Assembly: GCA_050084985.1 (NCBI GenBank)
Contig: JBITNC010000001.1
Span: forward strand, 4,402,001 to 4,466,000
Length of the DNA: 64,000 nt
Source of the DNA: Nageia nagi
Taxonomy: Eukaryota; Pinophyta
Direction of reading: 5' to 3'
Positions 24,208 to 36,314 of this stretch are shown piece by piece. Every line of letters begins with the position of its first letter. Positions within the stretch are counted from its first letter, which is position 1. The translations under genes were made by a program, and so were the position numbers. Under the pieces are notes generated by a model. That model had not been told where the DNA came from. It ran no database searches and saw only the letters and a list, made by a program, of their open reading frames with translations.

Positions 24208-24947
24208 TGATATGTAATCATCAGATGCTTATAGCATACTTGGATCCTCACTTATATATTAGAACAAAAATAGTTAACCATTATGAGATCATATAATTGC
24301 ATATAAATTTGAAATTTGCTCAATGTAAAGTACAAAACTAGCAATCTCAAACACACAACAAGATCAACACAATGATTTACCTTGGTTCACCAAAGTGGGT
24401 TAATCCAGCATGGAATTGAAGTCTTCTCTTCTCATTTTCTATGGACATTATAATATTATATGCATAGAGAAATACCATCAATACAATGGCAATTCAATCT
24501 CCTACAATTACTGTAATCTCCTATTGTAAGAAGAAAATACAATCTAAGAACTATAGAACTCTGGAATGACTCTTGGCGTTCCTTCAAATCCTACAATCCT
24601 AAAATCTACAAACTCTCAAAACTCCCCTTGAAGAAATAAGGGGGAGAGGGTGGCATGCTCTTTTATAAGCCTCAAATTACCTCAAAAATGCCTTCTTGAC
24701 ATCGATTATGGAAGCTAAAATAGTTCCTCTACCCAACATGTCAAGGTACCTTTGACTCCCACTGCTAACTCATAAAATTGCACACCTTTGGTGGCCTAGA
24801 TTCATAGTTTTTCATGCCATTGGTAGCCTAAAATTTAATGCCAAAAAAATCCAAATTTTGGTCTTTATTCTATCTCTAAGCACATATACCTTTAGATTGA
24901 GTATTTCTCCTGAAAAGATAACCTAACATATGATCCAATTTGGATCA
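24208..24947 (-). repeat. Chromovirus 3' LTR (left copy)
   Basis: 740 bp, matching 29,642-30,364 throughout (cttggttcacc, ttctcttctcatt, agagaaataccatcaatacaatgg, ttgagtatttctcct). The inner end is tggatca. Confidence 0.95.
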
Positions 24948-24962
24948 CACCTCCCCAATGGA
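24948..24962 (-). other. Chromovirus polypurine tract
   Basis: On the minus strand TTGGGGAGGTG directly abuts the TGATCC start of the 3' LTR. It primes plus-strand synthesis. It lies within 40 bases of the chromodomain end. Confidence 0.85.
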
Positions 24963-26330
24963 GAATCATTTGATCCCACAAATGCATAAATTAGGATACA
25001 ACTCCTCAACTTTGTACATGTCTATCCACTTGGCTTTATTAGGATTTTTTCCTTTCAATCCAACCAACTATAGCTTTATCTCACCTCTTATTATGGCATA
25101 AACCTTCTTTTGTAATACAGAATCCTCCTTAAGTTCATCCATAATATTAGGAGCTAAGTCATAAAGAGATGGCAAAATATGATTTGAACCTACTTCATCT
25201 TTAGTCAACATAGATGGCTCATACAATTTCAAATGCTCAACATTCACAACTGAATAGATGCTTATATATTCTAGTAGATTCAATTTAAAAGCATTCTCAA
25301 TTACTTGCTCCATAATTTCAAATGGTCCATATCTTATAGGTTTCAACTTATTAGTTGGTCCTTGCAACCTCTCCTTCCTAAGATGTGGCCAAAAATGGTA
25401 TCCCACATGAAATTTATAGTCAACTCTATGTTTTTCATGTCTCATCTTGTACTTGGCTTCGCTTGTCTCAAGTTGCTCTTGGATATTCAAATGAATTTGC
25501 ATAATCTTTTAAATAAATTTTTTAGCATGCCTTTCCTTGTTCTCATGTGACTCTTCTTCATCATTTTGCTACCCAAACACATAATAAAAGGTGGAGGTCA
25601 TAAATAACCTAAAAAAGTCTCAAAATGACTCTTATTAATGGAAGAATGAATTTCCCTATTGTATGCATGTTGGATATATTCAATATGTTCATCTCAAGAC
25701 TTAGGATGCTTGCCATAATAAACCCTCAAGAGCTGAACTACTATCCTATTCACCACCTTGGTTTTGTCCATCCATTTGAGGATGAAAGGTAGTACTCCTT
25801 TTCAACCTTGTATCCATATTTTCCCACAAACATGTCTAAAACTTGCCTAAAAATCTACTATCTCTATTTGAAACAATGGAATTAGGCAATCCAAAATGAA
25901 TCCAAACATGAGAAAAGAATAAATTTGTAGCATCTTGTCCTATTATATTCTTTTTACATGGAATCAAAACACACATCTTGCTAAATCTATCCACAACAAC
26001 AAATAAATAGTCATGACCCTTCTTAGTCATAGGCAATTCTCCCACAAAATCCATTGAGATGTACTCCTATGGATGTGAAGGTACTAGAAGTGGTTGATAC
26101 AAACCCAATTTCCTATTACTTGGTTTATTACTGCAACATAAATAATTCCCCCTTATGTACTTGGCAACTTGACTTGCATCTTTGGCCAATATACATACCT
26201 TTATAAATTGTACAATGTCTTTCCAACCCTAAAATATCCTGTAATATTTAAAGTATGTGCTTCTCTAATCAGTCCAATTCTTTCACCTATAGGTACACAT
26301 AATGAATTAAAATGATAAAGAAGTCCATTT
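24963..26330 (-). pseudogene. Chromovirus integrase with GPY/F module and chromodomain
   Basis: Integrase core at 25,836-26,054: MDFVGELPMTKKGHDYLFVV then VDRFSK, VWIHFGLPNSIVSNRDSRFL; the catalytic Asp positions are D in MDFVG and the D of NRDSRF (family SDRD). A 144-codon open frame (25,068-25,502) carries PHLRKERLQGPTNKLKPIRY and GPFEIMEQV (GPY/F module), then NVEHLKLYEPS. The chromodomain follows across one stop: AIIRGEIKL, LVGLKGKNPNKAKWIDMYKV and YPNL, with conserved W and KAKW. Chromodomains steer integration to marked chromatin. Sequence between 25,502 and 25,836 is shifted. The frame ends beside the PPT, as is usual for chromoviruses. Confidence 0.9.
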
Positions 26331-26574
26331 TACAAATGAAATTCATCCAAACCCTCATACTTGGACCTAGATGAAGACAACTTCTCATACACTTCTTCAA
26401 AGTTAGTATCCCGTACATATGCCTTTGACAATGATTCAGATAGAAAAGGAAGAAATTTTAGCACTAAGAGGGAACTCATTGGACCCTCTTTAAATGTTGT
26501 TAATGTCCCAAAATTGGTACTATGCACTATTGATAGCATGGAATATGTAGTTATAGGTGGCCTAAGAAGCATGT

Positions 26575-26960
26575 AAGCAACCTTAGTCTATGTTTCTTTC
26601 TTATACTTGATCACTAGATGAAATTGTTGCAGAAAACCCATCCATCTATAGTGTCTAGTTTGTTGCAATTTTGATTGAGTTTGTAAATACTTTAATGGTT
26701 TATAATTAGTATGAATGATTGTTTCTTTTCCTAATAAGTAATGTTTCCACTTTTTAATAGCTTGAACCAATGCATACATTTCCTTATCATAAGTAGGATA
26801 ATTCAAAATAGTCCCACTAAAGTTTTTAGAATGATAGCAAATTGGTTTACCTTCTTGTAACAAAATGACTCCCATGGCATAGTCACTTACATCAGTATCC
26901 ACTTCAAATGGATTCTATAAATTAGGAAGTTTTAGTAAAAGTGCACTAATAATATTTTGC
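26575..26960 (-). pseudogene. Chromovirus RNase H
   Basis: A 104-codon open frame begins MDTDVSDYAMGVILLQEGKP (family DASD.A.GAVL.Q) and continues YHSKNFSGTILNYPTYDKEM with the catalytic Glu in DKEM, then HTNYKPLKYL, where the third catalytic Asp (family TDH..L) reads Asn. RNase H would remove template RNA. The missing Asp would inactivate it. Confidence 0.9.
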
Positions 26961-28450
26961 TTCAAAGTGTCAAAATATGTTTGTTGTTGTTTCCCCCATT
27001 AGAAAACCTTCCTCTTTCGATTACATCATGTAAAGGTGAAGCAATATGAGAAAAATCAATAATAATTTTTTTCAAATATTAAACAACACCTAAGAAACTC
27101 CTTACTTTAGTTACATTAGATGGCCTTGACCAATCTACTATAGCACTTACTTTACTAGGATCTATCTTAAGTTATCCATGACCAATAACATAGTCCAAAC
27201 ACACCAAAGACTCTGTTCCAAACTCACATTTTGAATGTGTCCATAACAACTTCTTCTTATGCAAAATTTGAAACACTTGTCTAAGATGTACACATGTTCT
27301 TCCCAAGTAGAACTATAAACAAGAATATCATCTAAGTATACAACAACAAAAGAATCAATAAATAGAAAAACTACATCATTCATTACCCTCATAAAAGTGG
27401 TTGGTACATTGCATAAACCAAATGGCAAAATAAGATGCTCAAATAGGACTTGTCATTTTTTGAAAGTAGTTTTTCAAGTTCCTCCTCCTTGATTCTAACT
27501 TGGTGATATCCACTCCTCAAGTCTAATTTTTGAATAATCTTTCCCCTTGAACTAATCCAAAAGATCATCTATCCAAGGTAAAGGATAGCAATTTTTTATG
27601 ATGATTTTATCTAGTGATATATAGTTAATGCACATTCTCCAAGTTTGATCCTTATTGGGAATCAAAAAAATAGTTGATTCACATGAAGATGTACTTGGTT
27701 TGATCACACCTTGATCAACCAACTCCTAAATATGCCTCCTTATCTCCTCTTACTCTAAAATTTATTACCGATATAAAGCTACGTTGGGCAATGAAGCATC
27801 AATTAACAATTGAATATCATGTTGTATATCTCACATAAAGGGTAATCCCTATAGCTTTGCAAATAAGTTAGTAAACTCTTGAACCAAATCATGCATCTAT
27901 TCCTCTCTTTTATATGCCATTGGAAGCCTAAAATAGTATTACACATCATTTATAGTGTGAGATTCACCTCACCCAAGGCTCTTATTTCACCATGATCAAA
28001 ACAAACTTTTTAGAAGCATTCACAAGACATTTTACCTGATTGGTAGTGACCAAAGGTAGCTTTTTCATAATTTTATGTGCACTTGCTAGAAACATCTTTC
28101 CATATTTCACCAATCATAATTTGTTCAATCTTCTATAATAAATACCATCTTTATCCCACATATAAGGGTTACTAATAATAAAACCACAAATTCTAAAGGA
28201 ACAACATCAACCACAACTTCATTAATGTACTTTACATAAATATGAAATTTCAACTTACATTGCTTAGTGACTTGTAAACTACCATTGCAATGCACCAACC
28301 CAAAAGATATGGATTTGGATGGTTGAAAGATTCCAATCCCAAATTACTTACCATAGTCTCTAAAATAAATTTGCTTGAGAACATAGATCAACAATGCAAT
28401 CTACTTTGGTTTTTTTAATTTGGATTTTGAGATGGAATAATTGAATCCTT
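26961..28450 (-). pseudogene. Chromovirus protease region and reverse transcriptase
   Basis: RT is recognised by [19 protein letters not shown] followed by YLDDILVYS (27,305-27,350), the intact catalytic YxDD box, then [12 protein letters not shown]. Upstream, separated by stops and shifts, are family segments around 27,460-27,780 (SGYHQ-type region; plus strand ttgattctaacttggtgatatc). The protease lies about 27,900-28,400 but its D-S/T-G triad was not found. The RT copies element RNA to cDNA. The frame is broken just after the YLDD segment. Confidence 0.85.
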
Positions 28451-29500
28451 CGTTCTTCAACCTTTTGAATGGATGAACAATTTACTTTCTCATCAAAATT
28501 TGAACTTCCTTCAATATCATCACATCGAAGAACCATATCATTAGTTCTCCTTATTTCTATGCTTATATGGATGTAATTCTAGATGTAATTTCCAACATTT
28601 ATCATCAACATAACCATATTAATCATAATGACTACAATATCTACCATCATCTTCTTTCTTTGAAATATTAGTAGTCTTAGTTTCTTGCTTACCGTTGGCT
28701 TTATCTTGAGATCTACCTTTCTCTTGTCCTCCCTTGAATTAGAAGCCTTCTTGGATTCATCATATTGTCTCTTTCCTTTACCATCCTCCTTTAAGTATTG
28801 CGCTTGCACACACACTTGATCAAGATTAGTATGATTAAACAACATGATAGTCTTTTGCAAATGACTATGTAAACCTCCAATGTATTTTATTAAAGTTTGA
28901 GGATCTTTTAGTGAAACCCCAAATGAAGTAGCTTGTTTCCTAAATTTTATAGTGTATTCTTGAATATTTTATCCTATTTGTTGTCTAAAGAATTACCATT
29001 TCATCTATTTTTTATTATGATATCCTAAAGAATAGAATTGATTTCTTAACAACTCCTTAAATTTATTCCAAGAATATATTTTAGATAAGTGTTCATGATT
29101 AAGAGATTATACATAGATTTCCCATCAAACTAAAGCATGTACACTCATCTTTAATCTAGCAAAAGAGATTTTATCAACATCATTTACAACACTATGAATT
29201 TGGAAATAAACTTCTAATTATTTCAGCCAATTTTTCACCTTTTTGCATCAACCTCTCCTCCAAAAGTAGGAATGTCCACTTTGGCCTCCACATTTAATGG
29301 AATTCCATTTGATGAATATGATCTCTCAACTACATCATGATATCTTTGATTAATATTTGTATTTTCTCCAATAGCCAACAACTCAACCAAACAAGCCAAA
29401 TGATTCTCCATTATCAAAAACCTTCTTTCAAAATTGACATCCATCATGGTACATATAGTAGACTATTGCTCCTTTGTATTATCAATTTCTATTGCTCTAC
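28451..29500 (-). pseudogene. Chromovirus gag remnant
   Basis: Near the PBS side, a frame at 29,235-29,447 reads SSNGIPLNVEAKVDIPTFGG, matching the (V/I)DIP.F.G start of plant Ty3/gypsy capsids. Near 28,575-28,640 the minus strand encodes YCSHYD-YGYVDDKCWKLH, a nucleocapsid knuckle followed by the CWKLHPE-like tail common in plant gypsy elements; the second Cys position reads His and the Gln after YD is a TAA. A Lys/Ser/Arg-rich stretch precedes the knuckle. Capsid between these points is shifted. Confidence 0.75.
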
Positions 29501-29627
29501 CGCATTGACCAATCTCAAGATCCTCTGAATCAACTTAGGCCTTTGATATCTCCTCCCAAACATCAAATTTTATGTTCTTGGTTACATGGAATTCCCAAAA
29601 TTCTAGCCCCAAATTTTGGTAGCATAA

Positions 29628-29639
29628 GCTCTAATACAA
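29628..29639 (-). other. Chromovirus primer binding site
   Basis: On the minus strand TTGTATTAGAGC lies two bases inside the 5' LTR and matches the initiator tRNA-Met site TGGTATCAGAGC with two changes, both explicable by transitions or decay. Confidence 0.85.
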
Positions 29640-29641
29640 CA

Positions 29642-30364
29642 TTATCTATAATCATCAAATGCTTATAACATACTCAAATCTTCGCTTACAGATTTAAATG
29701 AAAATAGTTAACCATTAAGAGAACGTAAAAATTGCATATAAGTTTGAAATTTGCTCGATGTAAACTACAAAACTAGCAATCTCAAATACACAACAAGACC
29801 AACATAATAATTTACCTTGGTTCACCCAATGTGGGCTAATCCAACATGGAATTGGAGCCTTCTCTTCTCATTCTCTATAGACATTACAATATTGCATGCT
29901 TAGAGAAATACCATCAATACAATGGTAATTCAATCTCCTATAATTACTACAATCTCTTATAGCAAGAAGAAAACACAATCTTAAAATACAAACTTTGGAA
30001 TGACTTTTGGCCTTTCTTTAAATCCTATAATCCCAAAATCTACAAACTCTAAAAACTCCCATTGAAGAAACAAGGGGTGGTGGCATGCTATTTAATAATC
30101 CTTGAATTTCATTCTTAACATTATTTATAGAAGTTGAAATAATTCCTCTACCTAATATGTTAATGTTCCTTTAACTTCCATTGCTAAATCATCAAATTAC
30201 AAGTTACTGGCAACTTAGATTCAGATTTTTGCATGTCGCTAGTGGCCTAAAATTGAATCTAAAAAACTCTAGATTTCAATCTTGATATGTCTCCAAGCAT
30301 AAATACCTCTGGATTGAGTATTTCTCCTAAAAACATAACTTAACAAATGATTCAATTCATATCA
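29642..30364 (-). repeat. Chromovirus 5' LTR (right copy)
   Basis: 723 bp, outer end CATATCA. Homologous along its whole length to the left LTR, with frequent substitutions that suggest an old insertion. Confidence 0.95.
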
Positions 30365-30593
30365 AACTTCAATACCTTTCCAACCATATAGAACACTCCA
30401 TACTAGATTGGAATATCACACTCAAAAATCATAAAATACAAACTTGCATTTTTTGAGTCTAGCTCAAATAGCTTGGAAGAGTATTTTACTTCAAGATCAC
30501 TTTTGACCCTTTATATACTTTTACAAATTTTATCAAAGCCTATAATTCTTCATTTGATATCAGATATTGGAGTTTGAAGCCTCTAATTCTTTA
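30365..30593 (+). mobile_element. Ty1/copia 3' LTR, segment 3 (end)
   Basis: Starts with aacttcaatacctttccaacc, the continuation of 10,449 onward, and runs through cactcaaaa, aaatacaaacttgcatttt to ttcttca at 30,552. Similarity continues for about 40 bases into tttgatatcagatattgg and a second cctctaattctt, as at 10,638-10,694, so the true LTR end may be near 30,593. Confidence 0.8.
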
Positions 30594-32828
30594 GATTACT
30601 CTTAGATATTTATCTGATAGTTTATGCATACTTTTTAGTTATTTTTCAACATCATCTATCAAGATATGAGATCTTTTCTATCATAAGAGCTTTTTTTTCA
30701 TTATTCATTATTGTATGTTAGTTTAGGCTTTTCACTATTGAATGTTGCAATAAATATTTATTGAGAGGTTTATTTCTTAGGATGTTCTTTAGTGTCAATG
30801 CTCATCATTTATACTAACATCATTATTAATCTTTAAAGCCCTATTACATTTATACTTCACACATAAGATCTTGATAACTAAATTCAATCAACACATATAA
30901 TTAATCATTCAAGTAAGGTGATAGGTATTTTATATTTGATCCTAATCTTGGTATTTCCATATCTAATCCAATAGTCAAAATATAAGTTTAAATAGATCAT
31001 GTCATTAACTATACTTGATTATTATATTATATTTGCAATTATACAATTATATTTTTTATATATCTATTGTTTAATTTTTTACTTATTAGATATTTGATAT
31101 ATAATTTAAAGAAAAAAATATATTAATATATGAATACTAATAATAAATAAATCTTTCAATATTAGACCAACTCAAAAATACACGAACAAATTTTTTACTT
31201 TTAGAGTTATTAAAGAAGTTCAAATACCATTAAGAAATTCTTATGAGAGCACTTTGAAAATATTTAATTTAATATATGGAAGTGAAAATAACATTCAATC
31301 TTTCAATCATCATCCCTTGTTTCCATGATATTATAACAATATTTTCTCAACTCTTTATTTAATTCCAAAGCTATATATTAGTATTAACAATATGCTTTAG
31401 AATGTGTATCCTTCCACTCATATTTGCTTTGATTTTATTCCTAATAAGGCTATAAATATAATTATATGGGATCAACATATTGATGGGAACTATTCAATAA
31501 TTAATGGTTGAAAAATTTGTGAGCAAGGCTAAAGGTAATAGAGGACACATCATTAATCATATGCAACATGGGACCAATTTTCCATCTAAAGTTAGAAGTC
31601 ATTTCCCCCTCCTTAATGATCATGCTAATGGTGATAGTGGTAATGTTTGAAAAGTCATCATAACCCATGGTTGGATTTAGGGTATGAAAAGTGATGATCC
31701 ATGCAATATTTGTAAAAATAATACATAAGCTTTATGGAAATATAAAATAATACTAAGTTTTCAAAATGGCTAGTTGGGCCTACCCCTCAATGTATCATTA
31801 AAATATACCCTTAAATGGGTTACCTTCATAATTACCTTTTAGTTTTGTAGCAAAATATCAATAAACTCTTATTATATAAAGATATTCAAATTTATTAGGA
31901 GTAGGTTGAGAGAAAATGAAAAAAAATGGTATACATTATGCTTCAATTAGGTGCTTATTTGGGGACCCTAGAACAAAATGCTTCATGTAAAAGTGTCTTA
32001 TCTAGCCTCATTGGTAGGGGGCATAAAGTTTTAAAAAGTAGCTCCCCATTTTAATTAGGTGAATAGAGAATCCAAAACTTGTTAAAAGTATCCATCATAA
32101 GGAGGTAGGAAGAGAGACACCAATCACAAAAATTAGGCTTATAACTATGAATTGGGGTGTTAGGATACTATTTCTAATTATTTTGTTATGGTTTTTATAA
32201 TAAAATATCCATATTTTATTGTAATTTAAGAGGAAAATGTTCTTTTAGATCCTTAAAAGACTCCTTATTTATGTTGGTAAGTTTGAAATAGATACAAATT
32301 TTATCCTATTGAAGACATTTCTTAGGTTATCAACAAATGAGGTTAGAGAGAAAGTTAATTCCTTTTCTAAAGAACTAATTTTTATGTATCCATGAAATGT
32401 CTCATAAAGGTCAACCCAAAATTATGATCATAAGACATAAATAATAAATATAATATTGGTTTATAAAAAAACCTTTTCTAAGGTGATTACCATCCCACTT
32501 AAGCCAAGGTTTGATAGATTATAATATTTCGAAATACTATGAATAATAAATGGTTTAGGAATTTTTATGAGAATAGAAATATTAAAATAAATGGAAAATT
32601 TATCCTTTTACAAATATTAGACCCATGGTGTAGGCTAGAGGAGATGTAATGGTGTTTCAAAATTTTCTAGGCCTCATTCTCTTTGAGAGATAAAATTACC
32701 CATTTGATGTAAAGCCCCATTCATTGTTGATAAAAATATGTTAAACCAAGATCTTATGAGCATTTGGAAAGACACCAATATTACCAAGAGATGGAAACCA
32801 CCAACCCTAACCCAAATGATAACCAGTA
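30594..32828. other. AT-rich stretch without recognised gene
   Basis: No family motif found. A plus-strand stretch at about 31,500-31,720 (LMVEKFVSKAKGNRGHIINH...) looks faintly protein-like, but I cannot assign it. Confidence 0.5.
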
Positions 32829-33110
32829 CTAACACTAACCCTAACCCTAACCACTAAGTACCCTAACTACTAAACCTAACACTAATCATATCATAACTAC
32901 TAACTTAAAGCCTAATTGCTAACCCTAACCCAAACCCTAACTACTAAGTACCCTAAATACTAACCCTAACCACTAAGTACCATAATTATAAATATTAACC
33001 TTAACCCAAATTACTAACCCTAAACCAAACCCTAACTACTAACCCTAAGCCTAATCATAACCCAATTCCTAATTGCTAACCCAAACCCTAACCACTAACC
33101 CAAAGAACAA
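32829..33110. repeat. Degenerate interstitial telomere-like array
   Basis: About 280 bp built from CCCTAA and close variants (ctaacc, cctaac), interrupted by repeated spacers such as ccactaagtacc or actaagtacc (three times) and aaatactaacc. CCCTAAA/TTTAGGG is the common plant telomere unit; here CCCTAA runs are short and drifted. AT-rich non-telomeric DNA lies on both sides, so this is internal and not a chromosome end. Confidence 0.85.
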
Positions 33111-33494
33111 TGATTTTACCTTAAATTTTTTAGTTTTTAGTTTTTTTCAAAATAAGCATATTTGGATGCAAATTTAGATGCAAAAAGAGATATAGATTTG
33201 TGTCCCTTTTTGTGTTAGATTACACTAACAATTCAAAAATTAAAAAGGTGGGCTACCTATCACTTTCATCATAACCATTTATTGGTTAGAGGGCATACAA
33301 ATTTGATTTTCTAGTGGGAGAACACCAAGTGGCCTTATAGCTCATTTCACTTGAATATAACTCGATGTATACCTCATTTCATTCAATTTTAACCTTTTTT
33401 TTTTACATGTTTACTTACAAAGTTTTACATTTTATGGGAGAATAAAGAGTTTCTTGCAATTTCCTCTCCATTATTCCTAATTTTTACAAGGTAT

Positions 33495-33830
33495 TTAAGT
33501 TTTTACTTGCATGTTTCAATTCCCCATGAATTTACACTACATATGCTAGGCTTTTTCAAATTCTCCATGAATTTTTACTAGAAATTATTAACAATGCACC
33601 ATAAAATTGGAAATTAAATCCATATGGTATAGTTTTTTGAATGCCCCATGAATTTTTAATTGAATTTATCAATAATGCACCATGAAATCGAAAACTAAAA
33701 CCATTCCTTCTCAACAATGCACCAAAAAATGTAATGAAATCCATTTCTTCTTAAAAATGCACCGTAAAATAAAAAATGCAACAAGAAATTGAGACAAATT
33801 CTTTACATTGCACCATAAAATAAAATATCA
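33495..33830. repeat. Irregular short repeats around gcaccatgaaat
   Basis: Six or more variants of gcaccataaaat, gcaccatgaaatc, ccccatgaattt and ctccatgaattt recur at 35-80 bp intervals. Minus-strand frames here (33,556-33,957, with HGALLI and YGALLI repeated) merely translate the repeat. Confidence 0.6.
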
Positions 33831-33959
33831 AAAAAAAATGGGACATACCTACCAAATTCTCAACTTTGGAACTCTTCCTAGTTCTCCAAAAACTTGTTTT
33901 TTGCTCCCAATTTTTGAAACTCTTATTATGCTCCAAAATGTTACTTCTTAAACTCACAA

Positions 33960-36314
33960 TTTCACAAAGCTTGCTTCATATACTAAATTATATAAAAAAA
34001 CATTTAGTAAAATTAGCATTAATTTAGTAAATTTAATATAATTTAGTATATTTAATATAATTTTTTATATAGCTTTTTATATAAATGTAGACTCAGTTTC
34101 ATCTACCACATCTCCAAATAAGGCAAACTATAAACACCTAAATTTGATTTAAATAAAAATACGAATACTATCACTCATATCATGGAAATATAAGATCAAT
34201 GCCCCTCCTATTTTTAGGAATTTTTGAATAATTTTATCCCTAAAAAGTGGAATTTTTGAAGAATATAAATCACAATCCCCCAAAACTCCTACTTAAAAAA
34301 TTGTTATAAAATTCCAAGAAATGTCATAATATCTATATCTCATTAAAATAAAAAAATTTAATAAGAGATATATCAAACCTGATTGGTTTTCCAAACTATC
34401 TTAGAATTTAAAACATCCCTTGCTAATGTTATTTTGGCACACATAAAACATAATAAAATAATAGTTAAGAAAGGTCAATATTTCACTATCATTCAATTTC
34501 AAATTTTGGACATCTAGTCTTTGGTATCATACTTACTTTTACTCCTAGAATTTTGATATTGTACTAATATGTTACAATATATCATCTTCCATATAATGTG
34601 CTTTTAATTTTGCTCTTGACTTGATGAAGTTTGATTACCATTGGTGAGATTGACTTGTCTTTTGTATGACTAGATGGTTGTGTAAATTGATCCTATATTA
34701 CTTAACATGGAAATATTTTAATTATATAAAGAAAATATAAATTTGCAAAAAGGAATGCTATACTAAAAATATAAATTAAGCTCATTTAAGAACAAGAATG
34801 GAAATTGCTTGGAAGTAGAAGACTAGGCTAGGATAGTAGGAATGTGTTGAGAATAAACTAGCTAAGAAAACAATAAATATTAATACTTGAAATGAAACTC
34901 TATCTAGAAAGCATAAAATAATGGAACTAACAACTTGAAATCCTGAAGTAAACCATATTTGTATGGTTGAAATAGATATTATAATTGTAACTATGAATTT
35001 TTGTTGTCATTAAATTGCAATGATCCAACAAACTCTACTAGCTTAAGCTTGGTTGGATCCTTACTTTCTTCAATGGAAATTACCAATATTAAATCATATT
35101 TAATAATGATAGATCTTAAAATTTAATTCTCTCTTTACTCTACTATATCTTGCTGTTAGATCTCAAATAATTCACTCTATTTTGGATTCGTATGAACTAT
35201 GCTAATATAAACATTAATTTATTTTTAAAGTTTCATAATCTCTTTGAAGGTTTGAACCCATACCAATCTTCAGATACAATTGAATAACAAATAGAACTTT
35301 ATTCTCTTTCTTGGTATTCTCTTTGAGTTGATTCTTTTAATTTGCTATCAATATGTTTAAAACTATTTTTTTATATAATTTTTTAACTTAATGGGATTTA
35401 ATCCTAACACATTTTGAATATGCACACAACAAGGTAATCCATTTATCTATAAGCTATTTTACATCTACCTTGGTTTTCAACCATTGGATCTATGCAAGTT
35501 ACCGCTTGTCTCTTCCTTATCTTACCACAAATACTCTTCAAAAGGAAAAATGTAAGACTTAGGTGTATATTCAACATTTATAAATTCTTCATTTCAGAGT
35601 TAAGTCCATTTTTTAGTGAACTTAAGAGAAACAAAAATTAAAAATAAATAAGTGCCATGTTCCTCATAATTTTTTAGTTTACTTTAATATACATAAATAT
35701 CCATGTGATACTTAAGCATAAAATTTATTAGGTATTCAAACCATTTTCTCTTGATCGATAAGAAGGAGTTACATGCATTGTAAAGTGGTATGGATTACCC
35801 ACCAAGTTGTATAGAAAACAACCTATTGTCCATTGAATTATAATGGTTGGTCTCTCTTATATAAAGTAGTTAGTTATACATTTGTAATTGGAATATTGTT
35901 GTCTTTATATGGTGTTTTTATACACTTTCAAGGGTGTTAGAGGTGAGCTTAGGTTGAGGTAAACTACCTTAGATATTATGAAAAAGCCCTTTTGAAGGGA
36001 GAAATCCAATGCCTCATTCTTAACCAAGAGAATTAGATTGAGCATAATGATGTTTACATGAAAGGATTAATTTTTTGTGAAGATGATATATGCATTCATT
36101 AAGGAAATTTTTTTGTCTTCCTAGATATTTTGGATTCCTTGTTCAACTTAAAATTTATTGCTTTTGTATGCATATTAAGTAGTTCATTCATTGATGTTGT
36201 GGATATATTTTGGCAAATTATAGTAGAATGCAAATTAAATGTGTTTTTTTTTCTATAATATTAACATCACTAAACTTTGGTTTACTTTATTCTAGTGATC
36301 ACCATTGACCACAT
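33960..36314. other. AT-rich stretch without recognised gene
   Basis: No retroelement motif or convincing frame on either strand. A TATA-like ctcttatataaagtag lies at about 35,856-35,871, some 450 bp before the multi-exon candidate, but nothing ties it to that gene. Confidence 0.45.

Larger units (their letters stand above)
24208..30364 (-). mobile_element. Ty3/gypsy chromovirus, structurally complete, 6.16 kb
   Basis: Both LTRs, PBS, PPT and all domains in chromoviral order are present on the minus strand: gag, protease region, RT, RNase H, integrase, chromodomain. Outer ends are TGATATG and CATATCA, a perfect 7-bp inverted repeat. Target duplication gactt (24,203-24,207) and aactt (30,365-30,369) differ by one base. 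The disrupted host is the copia 3' LTR: joining its flanks restores the arrangement seen at 10,440-10,470. All frames carry stops, so it is non-autonomous now. Confidence 0.95.

Noticed and set aside
25305-25550. 81-codon plus-strand frame in the chromovirus
   Set aside because: Antisense shadow of the integrase C-terminal frame, which has clear domain support.
26361-26576. 71-codon plus-strand frame in the chromovirus
   Set aside because: Antisense to pol between RNase H and integrase; no motif, while the minus strand fits the element.
31500-31740. Possible LINE ORF1 tail (VSKAKGNRGHIINH...)
   Set aside because: Only weak protein-like composition; no motif or neighbouring LINE domain to support it.
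32829-33110. True telomere
   Set aside because: Units are drifted and interrupted, and unrelated AT-rich DNA continues on both sides.
33556-33957. Two minus-strand frames with repeated GALLI
   Set aside because: They translate the irregular gcaccatgaaat repeat; no family match and no conserved start.
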